This document shows, one piece after another, positions 25,213-33,606 of a stretch of DNA of 40,295 nucleotides. Source of the stretch: Nocardioides sp. GTDB taxonomy: Bacteria; Actinomycetota; Actinomycetes; Propionibacteriales; Nocardioidaceae. The notes below the pieces were generated by a model. It saw only the letters and a list, made by a program, of their open reading frames with translations, was not told where the DNA came from and searched no databases. Within the stretch, counting starts at the first letter, position 1. Each line of letters opens with the position of its first letter. A program made the position numbers and the translations under genes. Location: positions 1-40,295 of the forward strand of contig NZ_JAEMSS010000013.1 in assembly GCF_016462705.1 (NCBI RefSeq), written 5' to 3'.

Positions 25213-27063
25213 TCAGGAGGCCTGCTGGGCCACCCAGGAGGCGTGCAGGCCGGCGTAGACCGAGCCCTCCTGGGCCACCAGCTCGGCGTGCGGGCCGCGC
25301 TGGACGATGCGGCCGCGGTCGACCACCACCACCTCGTCGGCCGACTCGGCCGTGGACATCCGGTGGGCGATGGTGACGGACGTGCGCCCGCTCATCAGCC
25401 GCTCGAGCGCCCGGCCGATCCGCATCTCGAGCGCGGGGTCGACGGCGCTGGTGGCCTCGTCGAGCACCAGCAGGTCCGGGTCGGCGAGGTGTGCCCGGAG
25501 CAGCGCCACGAGCTGCCGCTCCCCCGCCGACAGCGACTCACCGCGCTGACCGACCTGCGTGTCCAGCCCCCGCGGCAGTCCGGCCAGCCAGTCGCCCAGG
25601 CCCAGCTCGTCGGCGCTGGCCCGGATGTCGGCCTCGGTGGCGTCGAGCCTGCCGTAGCGGACGTTGGCCGTGATCGTGTCGTCGAACAGGAACCCCTCCT
25701 GCGGCACGAGGACGACGCTGCGCCGCAGCGACTCCTGCCGGATCCGCCGTACGTCGATGCCGTCGAGCAGCACCGCGCCCTCGAGCGGGTCCATCAGCCG
25801 GGTCAGCAGCTTGGCGACCGTCGACTTGCCCGACCCGGTCTCGCCGACCACGGCGACCCGCCGGCCCGCGTCGATGTCGAGGTCGACGTCGCGGAGCACG
25901 AGGGGTCCGCCGGGGTAGGCGAACGAGACGCCCTCGAGGCGCACGTCGATCGGGCCGCGCGGCAGCAGCTCTCCGTCGGGACCCGGGTCGACCAGGTCGG
26001 CCGGGGTGTCGAGGATGCCGATCACCCGCCGCCAGCCGGCGATCGCGTTCTGCGCGTCGGTGAGGATCTGGGTGCCCATCTGCACCGGGCCGACGAACAG
26101 GGTGACCAGGAAGGCGAACGCCAGGACCTCGCCGGCCGTCATCTCCCCGCCCCACAGCCCGAACGCGGGGCCCAGCCAGATGCCGACGATGAGGACGCCG
26201 GCGTTGGCCAGGCCGGCCGAGATCCCGCCGAGCGAGAAGGAGATGACGGTGAAGCCCTGCGCCCGGGTGCTGGCCGCCTTGTACTCGTCGATCGCCTCGT
26301 CGATGCGGTCCTGGGTGCGCTTCTCCACGGCGTAGGAGCGGACGACCGCGGCACCCACGACGGGCTCGGAGATCGCGGCCAGCATCACGCCGACCTGGCG
26401 GCGGACGACCCCGTAGGCGTGGGACAGCTTGCGCTGGAAGTAGCGCAGGGACAGGAAGAGGGGTGCGAAGCAGACCCACACGACCACGGCGAGCTGCCAG
26501 CTGTAGAAGAGCATGACGACCGTGGCGATCAGGACCTGGCCGACGCTGATGATGAAGAACAGCCCGCCGAACACCAGGAACTGGCTCACCTGGTCGACGT
26601 CACTGGTGACCCGGGACACCAGCACCCCGCGGCGTTCGGTGTTCTGGGTGAGCAGCGGGAGGTCGTGGACGTGCCGGAAGGCCTTGATCCGCAGCGTCGC
26701 CAGGCCCCGCTCGGAGGTCGTGAACAGCCGCTTGGTCATCAGGTAGGCGGCGCCGCTCGTCACGAGGATCGCGGCCGCCGCCACGACGCCCATCAGGGTC
26801 GTGAACGCGACGTCGGGCCCGTTGGGTCCGTTGAGCCCGCGGTCGAGGGTCTGCTGGACCACGATCGGCACGACCACCTGACCGACGGAGGCGAGCAGCG
26901 CCAGCAGCAGGGTCCCCCGCAGCCCCTCCTTGAGCTCCGGGCTGACCTCGATCCCGCGCCGGATCGTCTCCATGGCGGCGATGTCGTCGCCGCTGTCCAT
27001 GGCCGTGCCGTGACCCAGCTGCTCGTCCTCGGTCTCGACCTCCTCGACGGTGCGGGCGCTCAT
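25213..27063 (-). CDS. ABC exporter half-transporter (consensus ATP-site subunit)
   Basis: A 616-residue half-transporter with six membrane helices (ABC_membrane fold) followed by an ATPase domain. Walker A is GETGSGKST near residue 405, the Q-loop lies in [14 protein letters not shown], and Walker B is [12 protein letters not shown] with the catalytic Glu intact. The signature motif is LSAGE instead of LSGGQ. The start overlaps the upstream half-transporter by 4 bp. Together they look like a heterodimeric multidrug or lipid exporter of the BmrCD/TmrAB kind. The substrate is unknown. Confidence 0.88.
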   Translation of the reverse strand: MSARTVEEVETEDEQLGHGTAMDSGDDIAAMETIRRGIEVSPELKEGLRGTLLLALLASVGQVVVPIVVQQTLDRGLNGPNGPDVAFTTLMGVVAAAAILVTSGAAYLMTKRLFTTSERGLATLRIKAFRHVHDLPLLTQNTERRGVLVSRVTSDVDQVSQFLVFGGLFFIISVGQVLIATVVMLFYSWQLAVVVWVCFAPLFLSLRYFQRKLSHAYGVVRRQVGVMLAAISEPVVGAAVVRSYAVEKRTQDRIDEAIDEYKAASTRAQGFTVISFSLGGISAGLANAGVLIVGIWLGPAFGLWGGEMTAGEVLAFAFLVTLFVGPVQMGTQILTDAQNAIAGWRRVIGILDTPADLVDPGPDGELLPRGPIDVRLEGVSFAYPGGPLVLRDVDLDIDAGRRVAVVGETGSGKSTVAKLLTRLMDPLEGAVLLDGIDVRRIRQESLRRSVVLVPQEGFLFDDTITANVRYGRLDATEADIRASADELGLGDWLAGLPRGLDTQVGQRGESLSAGERQLVALLRAHLADPDLLVLDEATSAVDPALEMRIGRALERLMSGRTSVTIAHRMSTAESADEVVVVDRGRIVQRGPHAELVAQEGSVYAGLHASWVAQQAS

Positions 27064-28922
27064 CCGTGCTCCTCCGCCGGCTCGAGGTGCTCGTAGGCGT
27101 TGACCAGGCGGGCGTAGGACGGGCTGCGGGCGAGCAGCTCCTCGTGCGTGCCGCGAGCCGCGATCCGGCCGTCCTCGAGGTGCACGACCTCGTCGGCCAG
27201 CGCGATGGTGGCCTTGCGGTAGGCGATGACGACCAGCGTCGCGTCGGTGCCCGAGCCACTGCTCGAGTCGGGGCCGGTGTCCCGCAGGGCAGCGAGGATC
27301 CGCTGCTCGACCTCCGGGTCCACCGCCGAGGTGGCGTCGTCGAGGATCAGGAGCCGCGGCCTGCGCACGAGCGCGCGGGCCAGCGAGATCCGCTGGCGCT
27401 GCCCGCCCGAGAGCGAGGTGCCGCGCTCGCCGAGCCGGGTGTCCAGCCCTCGGGGCAGCGCGGCCACGAACCCGTCGGCCTGGGCGGCGCGCAGCGCCGC
27501 CCAGACCTCCTCGTCCGGTACGTCGGCGCCGAGGGTGACGTTGCCGCGGACGTCATCGTCGAACAGGAACGCGGTCTGCGGCACCAGGGACGCGGTCGCC
27601 GGCAGCTCGCCGGGGGCGAGCTCGCGCAGGTCGACCCCGTCCAGCAGGATGCGGCCCCGGTCGGGATCGACCAGCCGCGCCAGTAGTGCGGTGAGGGTGC
27701 TCTTGCCGGACGCGGTGGCGCCCACGACGGCGAGCGAGCGCCCCGGAGCCACGTCGAACGAGAGGTCGGTGAGGAGGTCCTGGTCCGCGTCGTAGGCGTA
27801 GCCGAGGTGCTGCACCTCCAGCCGGGCGCCCCGGGGGCCGGCGGGGATGGCGCGGTCGCCGTAGGGCATCTGCCCGGTGGCCGCGAGCACCCGTGAGACC
27901 CGGCCGTAGCCGACCACGCTGCGCGGGAACTCGCCGAGCAGCCAGCCGATCGAGCGGATCGGGAAGGACACGATCGTCAGCAGGTAGGCGACGGTCACGA
28001 CGTCGCCCGGGTCGGTGTTGCCGTCCATGACCCGGCTGACGCCCACCGCGAGCACGATGAGCACCCCCAGGTTGGGCAGCGCGGCGAGTGTCGGGTCGAA
28101 CGCCGCCCGGATGGCGCCCGCCCGGATGTTGACGTCGCGCAGCTCGCGCGACTTCGCCGCGAACCGCTCGGTCTCCTCGCCCTCGCGACCGAGGGTCTTG
28201 ACGACCATCGCGCCGTCGAAGGACTCGTGCGCGATCTCGCTGACCTCGGCGCGCAGCTCCTGCGCCTTCGTCATGAGCGGCGACGCGAGCCGCTGGTAGG
28301 CCAGGTTGGCGAGCACGACGGCCGGGAAGACCAGCAGCCCCACGAGCGCCAGGACCGTGTCGGCGAGGAACATCTGCACGATCGCGATGGCCATCATGGC
28401 GACGGTGCCCACGGCCATCGGGAGGGGCGCGATGGGACCCCACGCGGCCTCGACGTCGGAGTTGGCGTTGGACAGCAGCTCGCCGGTCGGGTGGCGCTGG
28501 TGCCACTCCATGGGCAGGGAGAGGTACTGCCTGGTGACGGCCCGGCGGCTGTGCGCCTGCATCCGGTACTGCATGATCCCGGCCCCGAGGCGGCGCGCGA
28601 CGATGCCGACCGCGCGGAGGATCGCGACGCCGACGAACAGGGCCAGGATCGCCCAGAGCATGGACGCGTCGACCTCGCCGGTCTCGAATGCGGGCAGGAC
28701 GACGTGGTCGGTCGACCAGCCCAGCACCCACGCGTCGGCGACGGTGAGGGCCCCGAACAGCAGGCTGCCCAGCGTCGAGAGGGCGAAGATCCACGGCTCA
28801 CGCTTGATCGCGACCCAGATGACCGCGAACCCGTCGCGGGTGGTCGCCGCCCGGGTCGTCGGGACGGCGGGGTCGTCGCTGGTCTGCTCGGGGCCGGCGC
28901 TCACCGCTTCCGCCTGGCTCAC
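27060..28922 (-). CDS. ABC exporter half-transporter (degenerate ATP-site subunit)
   Basis: A 620-residue half-transporter: cytoplasmic lead-in, six membrane helices beginning WIFALSTLGSLLFGALTV, then an ATPase domain. Walker A is GATASGKST near residue 400 and the signature is the standard LSGGQRQ. Walker B is LLILDDATSAVD, with Asp in place of the catalytic Glu. This subunit therefore contributes the non-hydrolytic site, matched by the partner's altered LSAGE motif. I start at GTG 28922 (VSQAEAVSAG); the frame is open 12 codons further to a TTG. It is divergent from the TIGR03085 gene. Confidence 0.88.
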   Translation of the reverse strand: MSQAEAVSAGPEQTSDDPAVPTTRAATTRDGFAVIWVAIKREPWIFALSTLGSLLFGALTVADAWVLGWSTDHVVLPAFETGEVDASMLWAILALFVGVAILRAVGIVARRLGAGIMQYRMQAHSRRAVTRQYLSLPMEWHQRHPTGELLSNANSDVEAAWGPIAPLPMAVGTVAMMAIAIVQMFLADTVLALVGLLVFPAVVLANLAYQRLASPLMTKAQELRAEVSEIAHESFDGAMVVKTLGREGEETERFAAKSRELRDVNIRAGAIRAAFDPTLAALPNLGVLIVLAVGVSRVMDGNTDPGDVVTVAYLLTIVSFPIRSIGWLLGEFPRSVVGYGRVSRVLAATGQMPYGDRAIPAGPRGARLEVQHLGYAYDADQDLLTDLSFDVAPGRSLAVVGATASGKSTLTALLARLVDPDRGRILLDGVDLRELAPGELPATASLVPQTAFLFDDDVRGNVTLGADVPDEEVWAALRAAQADGFVAALPRGLDTRLGERGTSLSGGQRQRISLARALVRRPRLLILDDATSAVDPEVEQRILAALRDTGPDSSSGSGTDATLVVIAYRKATIALADEVVHLEDGRIAARGTHEELLARSPSYARLVNAYEHLEPAEEHG

Positions 28923-29023
28923 CCGACCCCACCCTCGTCCGTCACGTCCATGACCCAACCTCTCCGCCGGGGCAGGCTATTCCCGCACTCCGACACCCGG
29001 CGAATCGTTTGCCCCGGCCCCGC

Positions 29024-29029
29024 TAGCGT
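29024..29029 (+). promoter_or_regulatory. Candidate -10 hexamer, leaderless TIGR03085 gene
   Basis: TAGCGT ends 7 nt before the GTG at 29037 and no Shine-Dalgarno is present. It fits the leaderless arrangement seen at other genes here. Confidence 0.4.
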
Positions 29030-29036
29030 CACCCAG

Positions 29037-29681
29037 GTGACCGCGTCCTCCGCCTCGCTGGCCCGTCGGGAACGTCAGGCTCTCTGCGACCTCGCCCAGA
29101 CCCTCGACCCGGCGGCTCCCACCCTGTGCGGCGACTGGGACCTGTCCGCGCTCCTCGCCCACCTTGTCGTCCGGGAGCGCCGTCCGCTCAGTGCCGCCGG
29201 GATCATGATCCCGAGGCTGGCCGGGATCACCGAGCGCGCGATGGCCCGCGAGTCGGCCAAGGGCCTCCCGGCGCTGGTCGCGACCCTGCGCAAGCCGCCG
29301 CTGACGCCGTACTCCCTCCCCGTCGTGGAGCGCTTCACCCAGACGCTGGAGTACTTCGTCCACCACGAGGACATCCGCCGCGCCCGGCCCGGCTGGGAGC
29401 CGCGCCAGCTCCCGCCGGCGGACGTCGACGAGCTGTGGGACCTGCTCAGCCGGTCCGGGTCCTTCCTGGGCCGCGGCCTGCCCGTGCCGGTCCGGCTGGC
29501 ACGCGCCGACCGCCCCGGCACCAGTGCGGCGTTCCGGAAGGGCGCCGACCCGGTCGTGGTGACCGGACCCGTCGGCGAGCTCGTGATGTGGGCGTTCGGC
29601 CGCGCGGCGGTCCGGGACGTGACCTTCGACGGGCCGCCCGACGCGGTCGCCGAGCTGAAGGCTTCCGACCACCGGGTCTGA
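29037..29681 (+). CDS. TIGR03085-family metal-binding protein (mycothiol-enzyme fold)
   Basis: A 214-residue protein with the DinB/mycothiol-dependent maleylpyruvate isomerase-like N-terminal helix bundle: RRERQALCDLAQTL, CGDWDLSALLAHLVVRERRP with a metal-ligand-type His, and later LEYFVHHEDIRRARPGW with further His/Glu ligands. This pattern and length match the actinobacterial TIGR03085 family, usually found near his genes. The role is unknown; a mycothiol-dependent transferase or isomerase activity is an inference from the fold. The real start is GTG 29037; the in-frame extension upstream overlaps the exporter gene. Confidence 0.8.
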   Translation: MTASSASLARRERQALCDLAQTLDPAAPTLCGDWDLSALLAHLVVRERRPLSAAGIMIPRLAGITERAMARESAKGLPALVATLRKPPLTPYSLPVVERFTQTLEYFVHHEDIRRARPGWEPRQLPPADVDELWDLLSRSGSFLGRGLPVPVRLARADRPGTSAAFRKGADPVVVTGPVGELVMWAFGRAAVRDVTFDGPPDAVAELKASDHRV

Positions 29682-29685
29682 TCGC

Positions 29686-29691
29686 TACCGT
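29686..29691 (+). promoter_or_regulatory. Candidate -10 hexamer, leaderless zinc-ribbon gene
   Basis: TACCGT ends 6 nt before the ATG at 29698, in the 16-bp gap after the preceding stop codon, with no ribosome site. Confidence 0.35.
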
Positions 29692-29697
29692 CGCCCC

Positions 29698-29946
29698 ATG
29701 GCGGACGAGTCCACCTGCCGGTGGTGTGACCAGGGTCAGGTCTTCGGGCCGGTCCACCTCTACACCGTGGTCACCGGGTCGGCGAGCGGCGAGGTCTACG
29801 CCGCGACCGTCCCGCAGACCGGCATGATCCGGCAGCAGACGTCCGTGCCGATCGCCGTCTGGGTCTGCCGCTCCTGCGGGCACCTCGAGCAGTTCGCCAC
29901 CCAGCCCGAGGTGCTGTTCGAACGGTTCCAGGCCGGCGAACGCTGA
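29698..29946 (+). CDS. Small zinc-ribbon protein of unknown function
   Basis: An 82-residue protein with two cysteine pairs, CRWC at residues 8-11 and CRSC at 57-60, separated by a beta-rich stretch (VHLYTVVTGSASGEVYAATV, IAVWV). This is the layout of a four-cysteine zinc ribbon. The C-terminus LEQFATQPEVLFERF is helical. I do not recognise a named family. It follows the TIGR03085 gene by 16 bp on the same strand. Codon use matches its neighbours. Confidence 0.75.
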   Translation: MADESTCRWCDQGQVFGPVHLYTVVTGSASGEVYAATVPQTGMIRQQTSVPIAVWVCRSCGHLEQFATQPEVLFERFQAGER

Positions 29947-29964
29947 CCGCCCCCACCCGACCCG

Positions 29965-30001
29965 CGAGTCGGCGCTACTGACGCTCAGTAACGACGACTC
30001 G
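29965..30001. repeat. 37-bp palindrome, copy 1
   Basis: Left arm CGAGTCGGCGCTACTG, a 5-nt loop, right arm CAGTAACGACGACTCG; the arms pair at all but two positions. It forms a 64-bp tandem unit with copy 2, including the flanking CCCACCCGACCCG and GCCGCC. It lies in the gap between the zinc-ribbon and AbiEi-like genes. Confidence 0.9.
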
Positions 30002-30028
30002 GCCGCCAGACAGTGCCCACCCGACCCG

Positions 30029-30065
30029 CGAGTCGGCGCTACTGACGTTCAGTAACGACGACTCG
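30029..30065. repeat. 37-bp palindrome, copy 2
   Basis: Identical to copy 1 except in the loop (ACGTT instead of ACGCT). The 27-bp interval between the two copies is partly conserved with the other flanks. The remaining 66 bp before the AbiEi-like gene holds nothing I can name. Confidence 0.9.
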
Positions 30066-30131
30066 GCCGCCGACCGGGCCGCCTGCGGTCCACAAAGACC
30101 GACAGACCTCGACCGTCCACAGGCGGTTGTC

Positions 30132-31148
30132 ATGGCCGAGACACCGATGATCTGCGGGCCTGCCAATGGAGCCATGAGCGCACCCGACACTGAGGCCAGC
30201 CCCACGCTGGACGCGTCGAGCAACCTGCCGATGGACGTCCCGTTCACGGCTGCGGTGGCGCGACGGGAAGGTGTCTCGCGCACCAGGCTCGCGCTGCTGT
30301 GCCGGCTCGGACTGCTGCGGCAGCCCATCCGCCGTGTGTACCTCGCGACGCAGGTTCCCGACTCTCTTCTCGTACGAGCACAGTGCATGGCCCTGGTCAT
30401 GCCCGACGACTGCGTCATCGTCGACCGACACGCGGGGTGGCTGCACGGCGCCGAGATGACCCTCGCCCCCGGCGAGCACCTCAACGTGCTGCCGCTGCAG
30501 CTGTTCAGGCCGTCGGGTCACGGACGCCTGCGCAACGACCTGACCGTCAGCGGCGAACGCAATCTGGTCCCGTCGGACGTCACCGAGGTGTTCGGCCTGC
30601 CCGTCTCGACGATCGTGCGCACCGCGTGGGACCTGGGACGGGTCCGCTCTCGGCAGCGGAGCATCGCCGGGATCGACCAGATGATGCGCCTGGAGGGATT
30701 CCCCCGAGATGAGTTCCTCGCAGGCATCGAGCGGTTCCGCGGCCAGCGCTGGGTCACGAACCTGCGCACCTTCGGTCCTCTGGCGACAGGCAAGGCCGAG
30801 TCGCCGGGCGAGTCAGCTCTGCTCCTCGGTTGGCACGACGCAGGACTCCCCGAGCCGACGCCGCAGGTCGAGTTCTGGGAGGAGGGCCGACTCATCGCTC
30901 GGTGCGACGTGGGGAACGAGGAGCTCGGCTACATGACCGAGTACCTCGGGTTCGAGTGGCACTCGTCGGACGCCCAGCTCAGCAGTGACGCGTCGCGCCG
31001 CGCGTACGTCGAGGGCCGCGGGAACGTGGTCGACGAGTTCACCAAGGACGACGTGTTCGGCCAGCGTCGCAACCTCGAGAGCCTGCTGGTCAAGGGATCG
31101 AGGCTGGCCAGCATCGAGCGGGAACGTCGGCGGATCCTGCTCCTCTAG
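30132..31148 (+). CDS. AbiEi/DUF559-like protein (orphan antitoxin-like or nuclease-fold)
   Basis: A 338-residue protein. Residues about 40-70 (VARREGVSRTRLALLCRLGLLRQPIRRVYL) look like the winged-helix AbiEi_4 antitoxin domain, followed by VDRHAGWLHGAEM and VTEVFGLPVSTIVRTAWDL, which recur in this family. The C-terminal third, ESPGESALLLGWHDAGL through CDVGNEELGYMTEYLGFEWH, resembles the DUF559/Vsr nuclease fold with changed catalytic positions. No AbiEii nucleotidyltransferase toxin gene is adjacent. The start is uncertain: ATG at 30132, 30147 or 30174. It is bracketed by the 37-bp palindromes. Family assignment is from motif memory. Confidence 0.65.
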   Translation: MAETPMICGPANGAMSAPDTEASPTLDASSNLPMDVPFTAAVARREGVSRTRLALLCRLGLLRQPIRRVYLATQVPDSLLVRAQCMALVMPDDCVIVDRHAGWLHGAEMTLAPGEHLNVLPLQLFRPSGHGRLRNDLTVSGERNLVPSDVTEVFGLPVSTIVRTAWDLGRVRSRQRSIAGIDQMMRLEGFPRDEFLAGIERFRGQRWVTNLRTFGPLATGKAESPGESALLLGWHDAGLPEPTPQVEFWEEGRLIARCDVGNEELGYMTEYLGFEWHSSDAQLSSDASRRAYVEGRGNVVDEFTKDDVFGQRRNLESLLVKGSRLASIERERRRILLL

Positions 31149-31150
31149 GC

Positions 31151-31187
31151 CGAGTCGGCGCTACTGACGTCCAGCAACGACGACTCG
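31151..31187. repeat. 37-bp palindrome, copy 3
   Basis: CGAGTCGGCGCTACTG with a right arm diverged at two positions (CAGCAACGACGACTCG). It begins 2 bp after the AbiEi-like stop codon and is the first of three copies with a 63-bp period. Confidence 0.9.
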
Positions 31188-31213
31188 CCCAGCCCCACGA
31201 CCCGATCCCCTCA

Positions 31214-31250
31214 CGAGTCGGCGCTACTGACGTCCAGTAGCGACGACTCG
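31214..31250. repeat. 37-bp palindrome, copy 4
   Basis: Arms CGAGTCGGCGCTACTG and CAGTAGCGACGACTCG pair at 15 of 16 positions around an ACGTC loop. The 26-bp interval before it differs at one base from the interval after it. Confidence 0.92.
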
Positions 31251-31276
31251 CCCAGCCCCACGACCCGATCCCCCCA

Positions 31277-31313
31277 CGAGTCGGCGCTACTGACGCTCAG
31301 TAGCGCCGACTGG
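31277..31313. repeat. 37-bp palindrome, copy 5
   Basis: Arms CGAGTCGGCGCTACTG and CAGTAGCGCCGACTGG pair at 15 of 16 positions. It lies 7 bp from the hisF stop, so it could also act as a terminator hairpin for the convergent AbiEi-like and hisF genes. Confidence 0.9.
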
Positions 31314-31320
31314 GCGACGG

Positions 31321-32082
31321 TCAGCGGACGGGGTGGCCGGCGTCGGCGAGCGCCTGCTTGACCTCGCCGATCCGCAGCGTGCCGAAGTGGAAGACCGTCG
31401 CGGCCAGGACCGCGTCCGCGCCGGCGTGGACGGCCGGGGCGAAGTGCTCGACCCGGCCCGCGCCCCCGGACGCGATGACCGGGATCGTGACCTCGCGGCG
31501 CACGGCGGCGATCAGGTCGAGGTCGAAGCCGTCCTGCGTGCCGTCGGCGTCCATCGCGTTGAGCAGGATCTCGCCGGCCCCGAGCCCGGTCGCGCGGGCC
31601 GCCCACTCGATGGCGTCGAGACCCGACGACTTCCGGCCGCCGTGGGTGGTGACCTCGAAGCCCGAGTCCGTCCCGGGAGCCCGGCGCGCGTCGACGGACA
31701 GCACCAGAACCTGGTTGCCGAACCGGTCCGCGATCTCCGCGACCAGCTCGGGCCGGTGGATGGCCGCGGTGTTGACCGCGACCTTGTCCGCCCCGGCGCG
31801 GAGCAGCCGGTCGACATCGTCGACCGAGGACACTCCCCCGCCCACGGTCAGCGGGATGAAGACCTGCTCGGCGCAGCGCGAGACCACCTCCATCGTCGTC
31901 GCCCGGCCCTCGTGCGAGGCCGAGATGTCGAGGAAGGTCAGCTCGTCGGCGCCCTCGGCGTCGTAGGTACGGGCCAGCTCGACCGGGTCGCCGGCATCGC
32001 GGAGCTCCTTGAAGTTGATGCCCTTGACCACCCGGCCGCCGTCGACGTCGAGGCACGGGATGACGCGGACCGCCAGGCTCAT
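31321..32082 (-). CDS. hisF: Imidazole glycerol phosphate synthase, cyclase subunit
   Basis: A 253-residue TIM-barrel enzyme that uses ammonia from HisH to form imidazole glycerol phosphate and AICAR. The catalytic pair is Asp12 ([10 protein letters not shown]) and Asp131 (VLSVDARR). Phosphate loops GGGVSSVDD and [11 protein letters not shown] are present. The ATG at 32082 overlaps the NUDIX gene's stop (ATGA). It is the last gene of the main his operon; its end abuts palindrome copy 5. Confidence 0.97.
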   Translation of the reverse strand: MSLAVRVIPCLDVDGGRVVKGINFKELRDAGDPVELARTYDAEGADELTFLDISASHEGRATTMEVVSRCAEQVFIPLTVGGGVSSVDDVDRLLRAGADKVAVNTAAIHRPELVAEIADRFGNQVLVLSVDARRAPGTDSGFEVTTHGGRKSSGLDAIEWAARATGLGAGEILLNAMDADGTQDGFDLDLIAAVRREVTIPVIASGGAGRVEHFAPAVHAGADAVLAATVFHFGTLRIGEVKQALADAGHPVR

Positions 32083-32531
32083 GGCCGTGCCTCCTGCGCC
32101 CGGCGGGCCGCGAGCGCGACGTCGACGACCTCGGTGCGGGGCTCGTCGGCGAGCTGCGCGAGAGGCACCCACGAGGCGCGGTCGGTCGATCCGCCGACCT
32201 CGGTCGTGCCCAGCTCGCCCCCCGTGATCGTCGCCTCGAACACGAACCGCTGAGACCGGAACCAGCCCTCGAAGGTCCGGCCCCGACCGGTGGAGAAGTG
32301 CTCGGCGAGCAGCGCACCCGGCTCGACGTGGTAGCCGGTCTCCTCGAACACCTCGCGCACCAGACCGTCGCGGACCGACTCGTCGAAGTCGATCCCGCCC
32401 CCGGGCAGTGACCACTGCGGGTCGCTGTGGCCCTCGCCGTTCCACCACGCGAGGAGCACCCGCTCCTGCTCGTCGACGAGCAGGGCGTAGGCCGCCAGGC
32501 GGGTGTGGTAGTCGGTGAACTCCACGGTCAC
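32079..32531 (-). CDS. NUDIX hydrolase inside the his operon
   Basis: A 150-residue NUDIX hydrolase with the full Nudix box in [20 protein letters not shown] then TGY. The approach [10 protein letters not shown] and the later [14 protein letters not shown] are normal for the fold. These enzymes cleave nucleoside diphosphates linked to another group. It overlaps hisA upstream and hisF downstream by 4 bp each, so it is made together with both. The substrate is unknown. I start at GTG 32531; a second GTG two codons later (VEFTDY) is as good. Confidence 0.87.
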   Translation of the reverse strand: MTVEFTDYHTRLAAYALLVDEQERVLLAWWNGEGHSDPQWSLPGGGIDFDESVRDGLVREVFEETGYHVEPGALLAEHFSTGRGRTFEGWFRSQRFVFEATITGGELGTTEVGGSTDRASWVPLAQLADEPRTEVVDVALAARRAQEARP

Positions 32532-33262
32532 CCGCCGCCCTTGGTCAGGGCGAGCGCGTCCTCGAGGGTGAACCGGCCCTCGTACAGCGCGGTCCCCGCG
32601 ATGGCACCCTCGACACCGACCGGCACGAGCTCCATCAGCGCGCGGATGTCGTCGAGGGTGGTGACTCCGCCCGACGCCACCACGGGCCGGTCGGTGGCTT
32701 CGCAGACCTCCCGCAGGAGCTGCAGGTTGGGGCCCTGGAGCATGCCGTCCTTGTTGACGTCGGTGACGACGTAGCGCGCGCACCCCTCGGAGTCGAGCCG
32801 ACCCAGCACCTCGTAGAGGTCGCCACCGTCGCGGGTCCAGCCCCGGGCCGCCAGCGTGCGGCCGCGCACGTCGAGACCCACCGCCACCCGGTCGCCGTAC
32901 GTCGCGATGGCCCGCGCGCACCACTCGGGGTGCTCCAGCGCGGCGGTGCCGATGTTGACCCGCCGGCACCCGGTGGTCATCGCGGCCTCGAGCGACTCGT
33001 CGTCGCGGATCCCACCGCTCATCTCGACCTGGATGTCCAGCTCGCCGACGATCCGGGCCTGGAGCTCGCGGTTGTGGCCACGCCCGAACGCCGCGTCGAG
33101 GTCGACGAGGTGGATCCACTCCGCGCCGGCGTCCTGCCAGCGCAGGGCCGCCTCGACCGGGTCGCCGAAGCGCTTCTCGGAGCCGGCGACCCCTTGGACG
33201 AGCTGGACCGCCTGGCCGTCGGCGATGTCCACGGCGGGCAGCAGCTCGAGGTAGGTGCTCAC
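32528..33262 (-). CDS. priA: HisA / PriA phosphoribosyl isomerase
   Basis: A 244-residue TIM-barrel isomerase of the HisA family. The acid/base Asp residues are Asp12 ([10 protein letters not shown]) and Asp168 ([10 protein letters not shown]). In actinobacteria this protein is usually PriA, which also performs the TrpF (phosphoribosylanthranilate isomerase) step. The loop ARGWTRDGG, with its Trp, is the PriA-type feature, and no trpF is present beside trpC-B-A, which fits. Dual function is inferred. The GTG at 33262 has GGAG upstream at long spacing; the gene is 7 bp downstream of the small membrane protein gene. Confidence 0.93.
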   Translation of the reverse strand: MSTYLELLPAVDIADGQAVQLVQGVAGSEKRFGDPVEAALRWQDAGAEWIHLVDLDAAFGRGHNRELQARIVGELDIQVEMSGGIRDDESLEAAMTTGCRRVNIGTAALEHPEWCARAIATYGDRVAVGLDVRGRTLAARGWTRDGGDLYEVLGRLDSEGCARYVVTDVNKDGMLQGPNLQLLREVCEATDRPVVASGGVTTLDDIRALMELVPVGVEGAIAGTALYEGRFTLEDALALTKGGG

Positions 33263-33269
33263 TGTCGGT

Positions 33270-33599
33270 CTAGCTCCTTCGGAACATCATCAGGTGGAGG
33301 ATCGGCGCCCCCAGGATGCTGGCGACGACCAGCAGCGCGGTCAGCGCCCAGTCGCCGGCCACGGCGAAGACGAGGAGGTTGAGCACCACCAGGACGGCGC
33401 CCGTCGCGAACACCTCGCGGCGTCGCTTCTCGGCGAGCAGCCCGGTCTGCCGGGAGTGAGCGGCAGGCAGGTGCCTGGCGACCGCCTGTTTGCGGGCCTC
33501 CCGCTTGGCCTGCCTCGCGGCGGCCACCTCGCGCTGGGCAGCGGCGACCGCGGCCTGCCGCTGGCGCTCCTCGCGGCGCCGCGCGCGCTCCTTGCTCAT
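33270..33599 (-). CDS. Small his-operon membrane protein with basic coiled-coil
   Basis: A 109-residue protein of unknown function. Residues 2-42 are a highly charged Arg/Glu/Ala/Gln helix ([18 protein letters not shown]) likely to form a coiled coil. Two close membrane segments follow ([18 protein letters not shown] and [19 protein letters not shown]), ending MMFRRS. It sits between hisH and hisA with 7-bp gaps on either side. The ATG at 33599 ([11 protein letters not shown]) starts the helix; the in-frame extension upstream overlaps hisH. Confidence 0.78.
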   Translation of the reverse strand: MSKERARRREERQRQAAVAAAQREVAAARQAKREARKQAVARHLPAAHSRQTGLLAEKRRREVFATGAVLVVLNLLVFAVAGDWALTALLVVASILGAPILHLMMFRRS

Positions 33600-33606
33600 C
33601 GCCGGC

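Noticed and set aside
25243..27096. A 617-codon plus-strand open frame opposite the exporter gene
   Set aside because: Shadow of a gene with intact Walker and signature motifs; the translation is repetitive and domain-free.
28227..29036. In-frame extension upstream of the TIGR03085 protein
   Set aside because: It is antisense to the exporter gene, has no family similarity, and a better GTG with a promoter hexamer exists at 29037.
31151..31313. Regularly spaced repeats that look like a tiny CRISPR array
   Set aside because: The intervals between repeats are nearly identical to each other, so they are parts of a tandem unit and not spacers; no cas genes are nearby.
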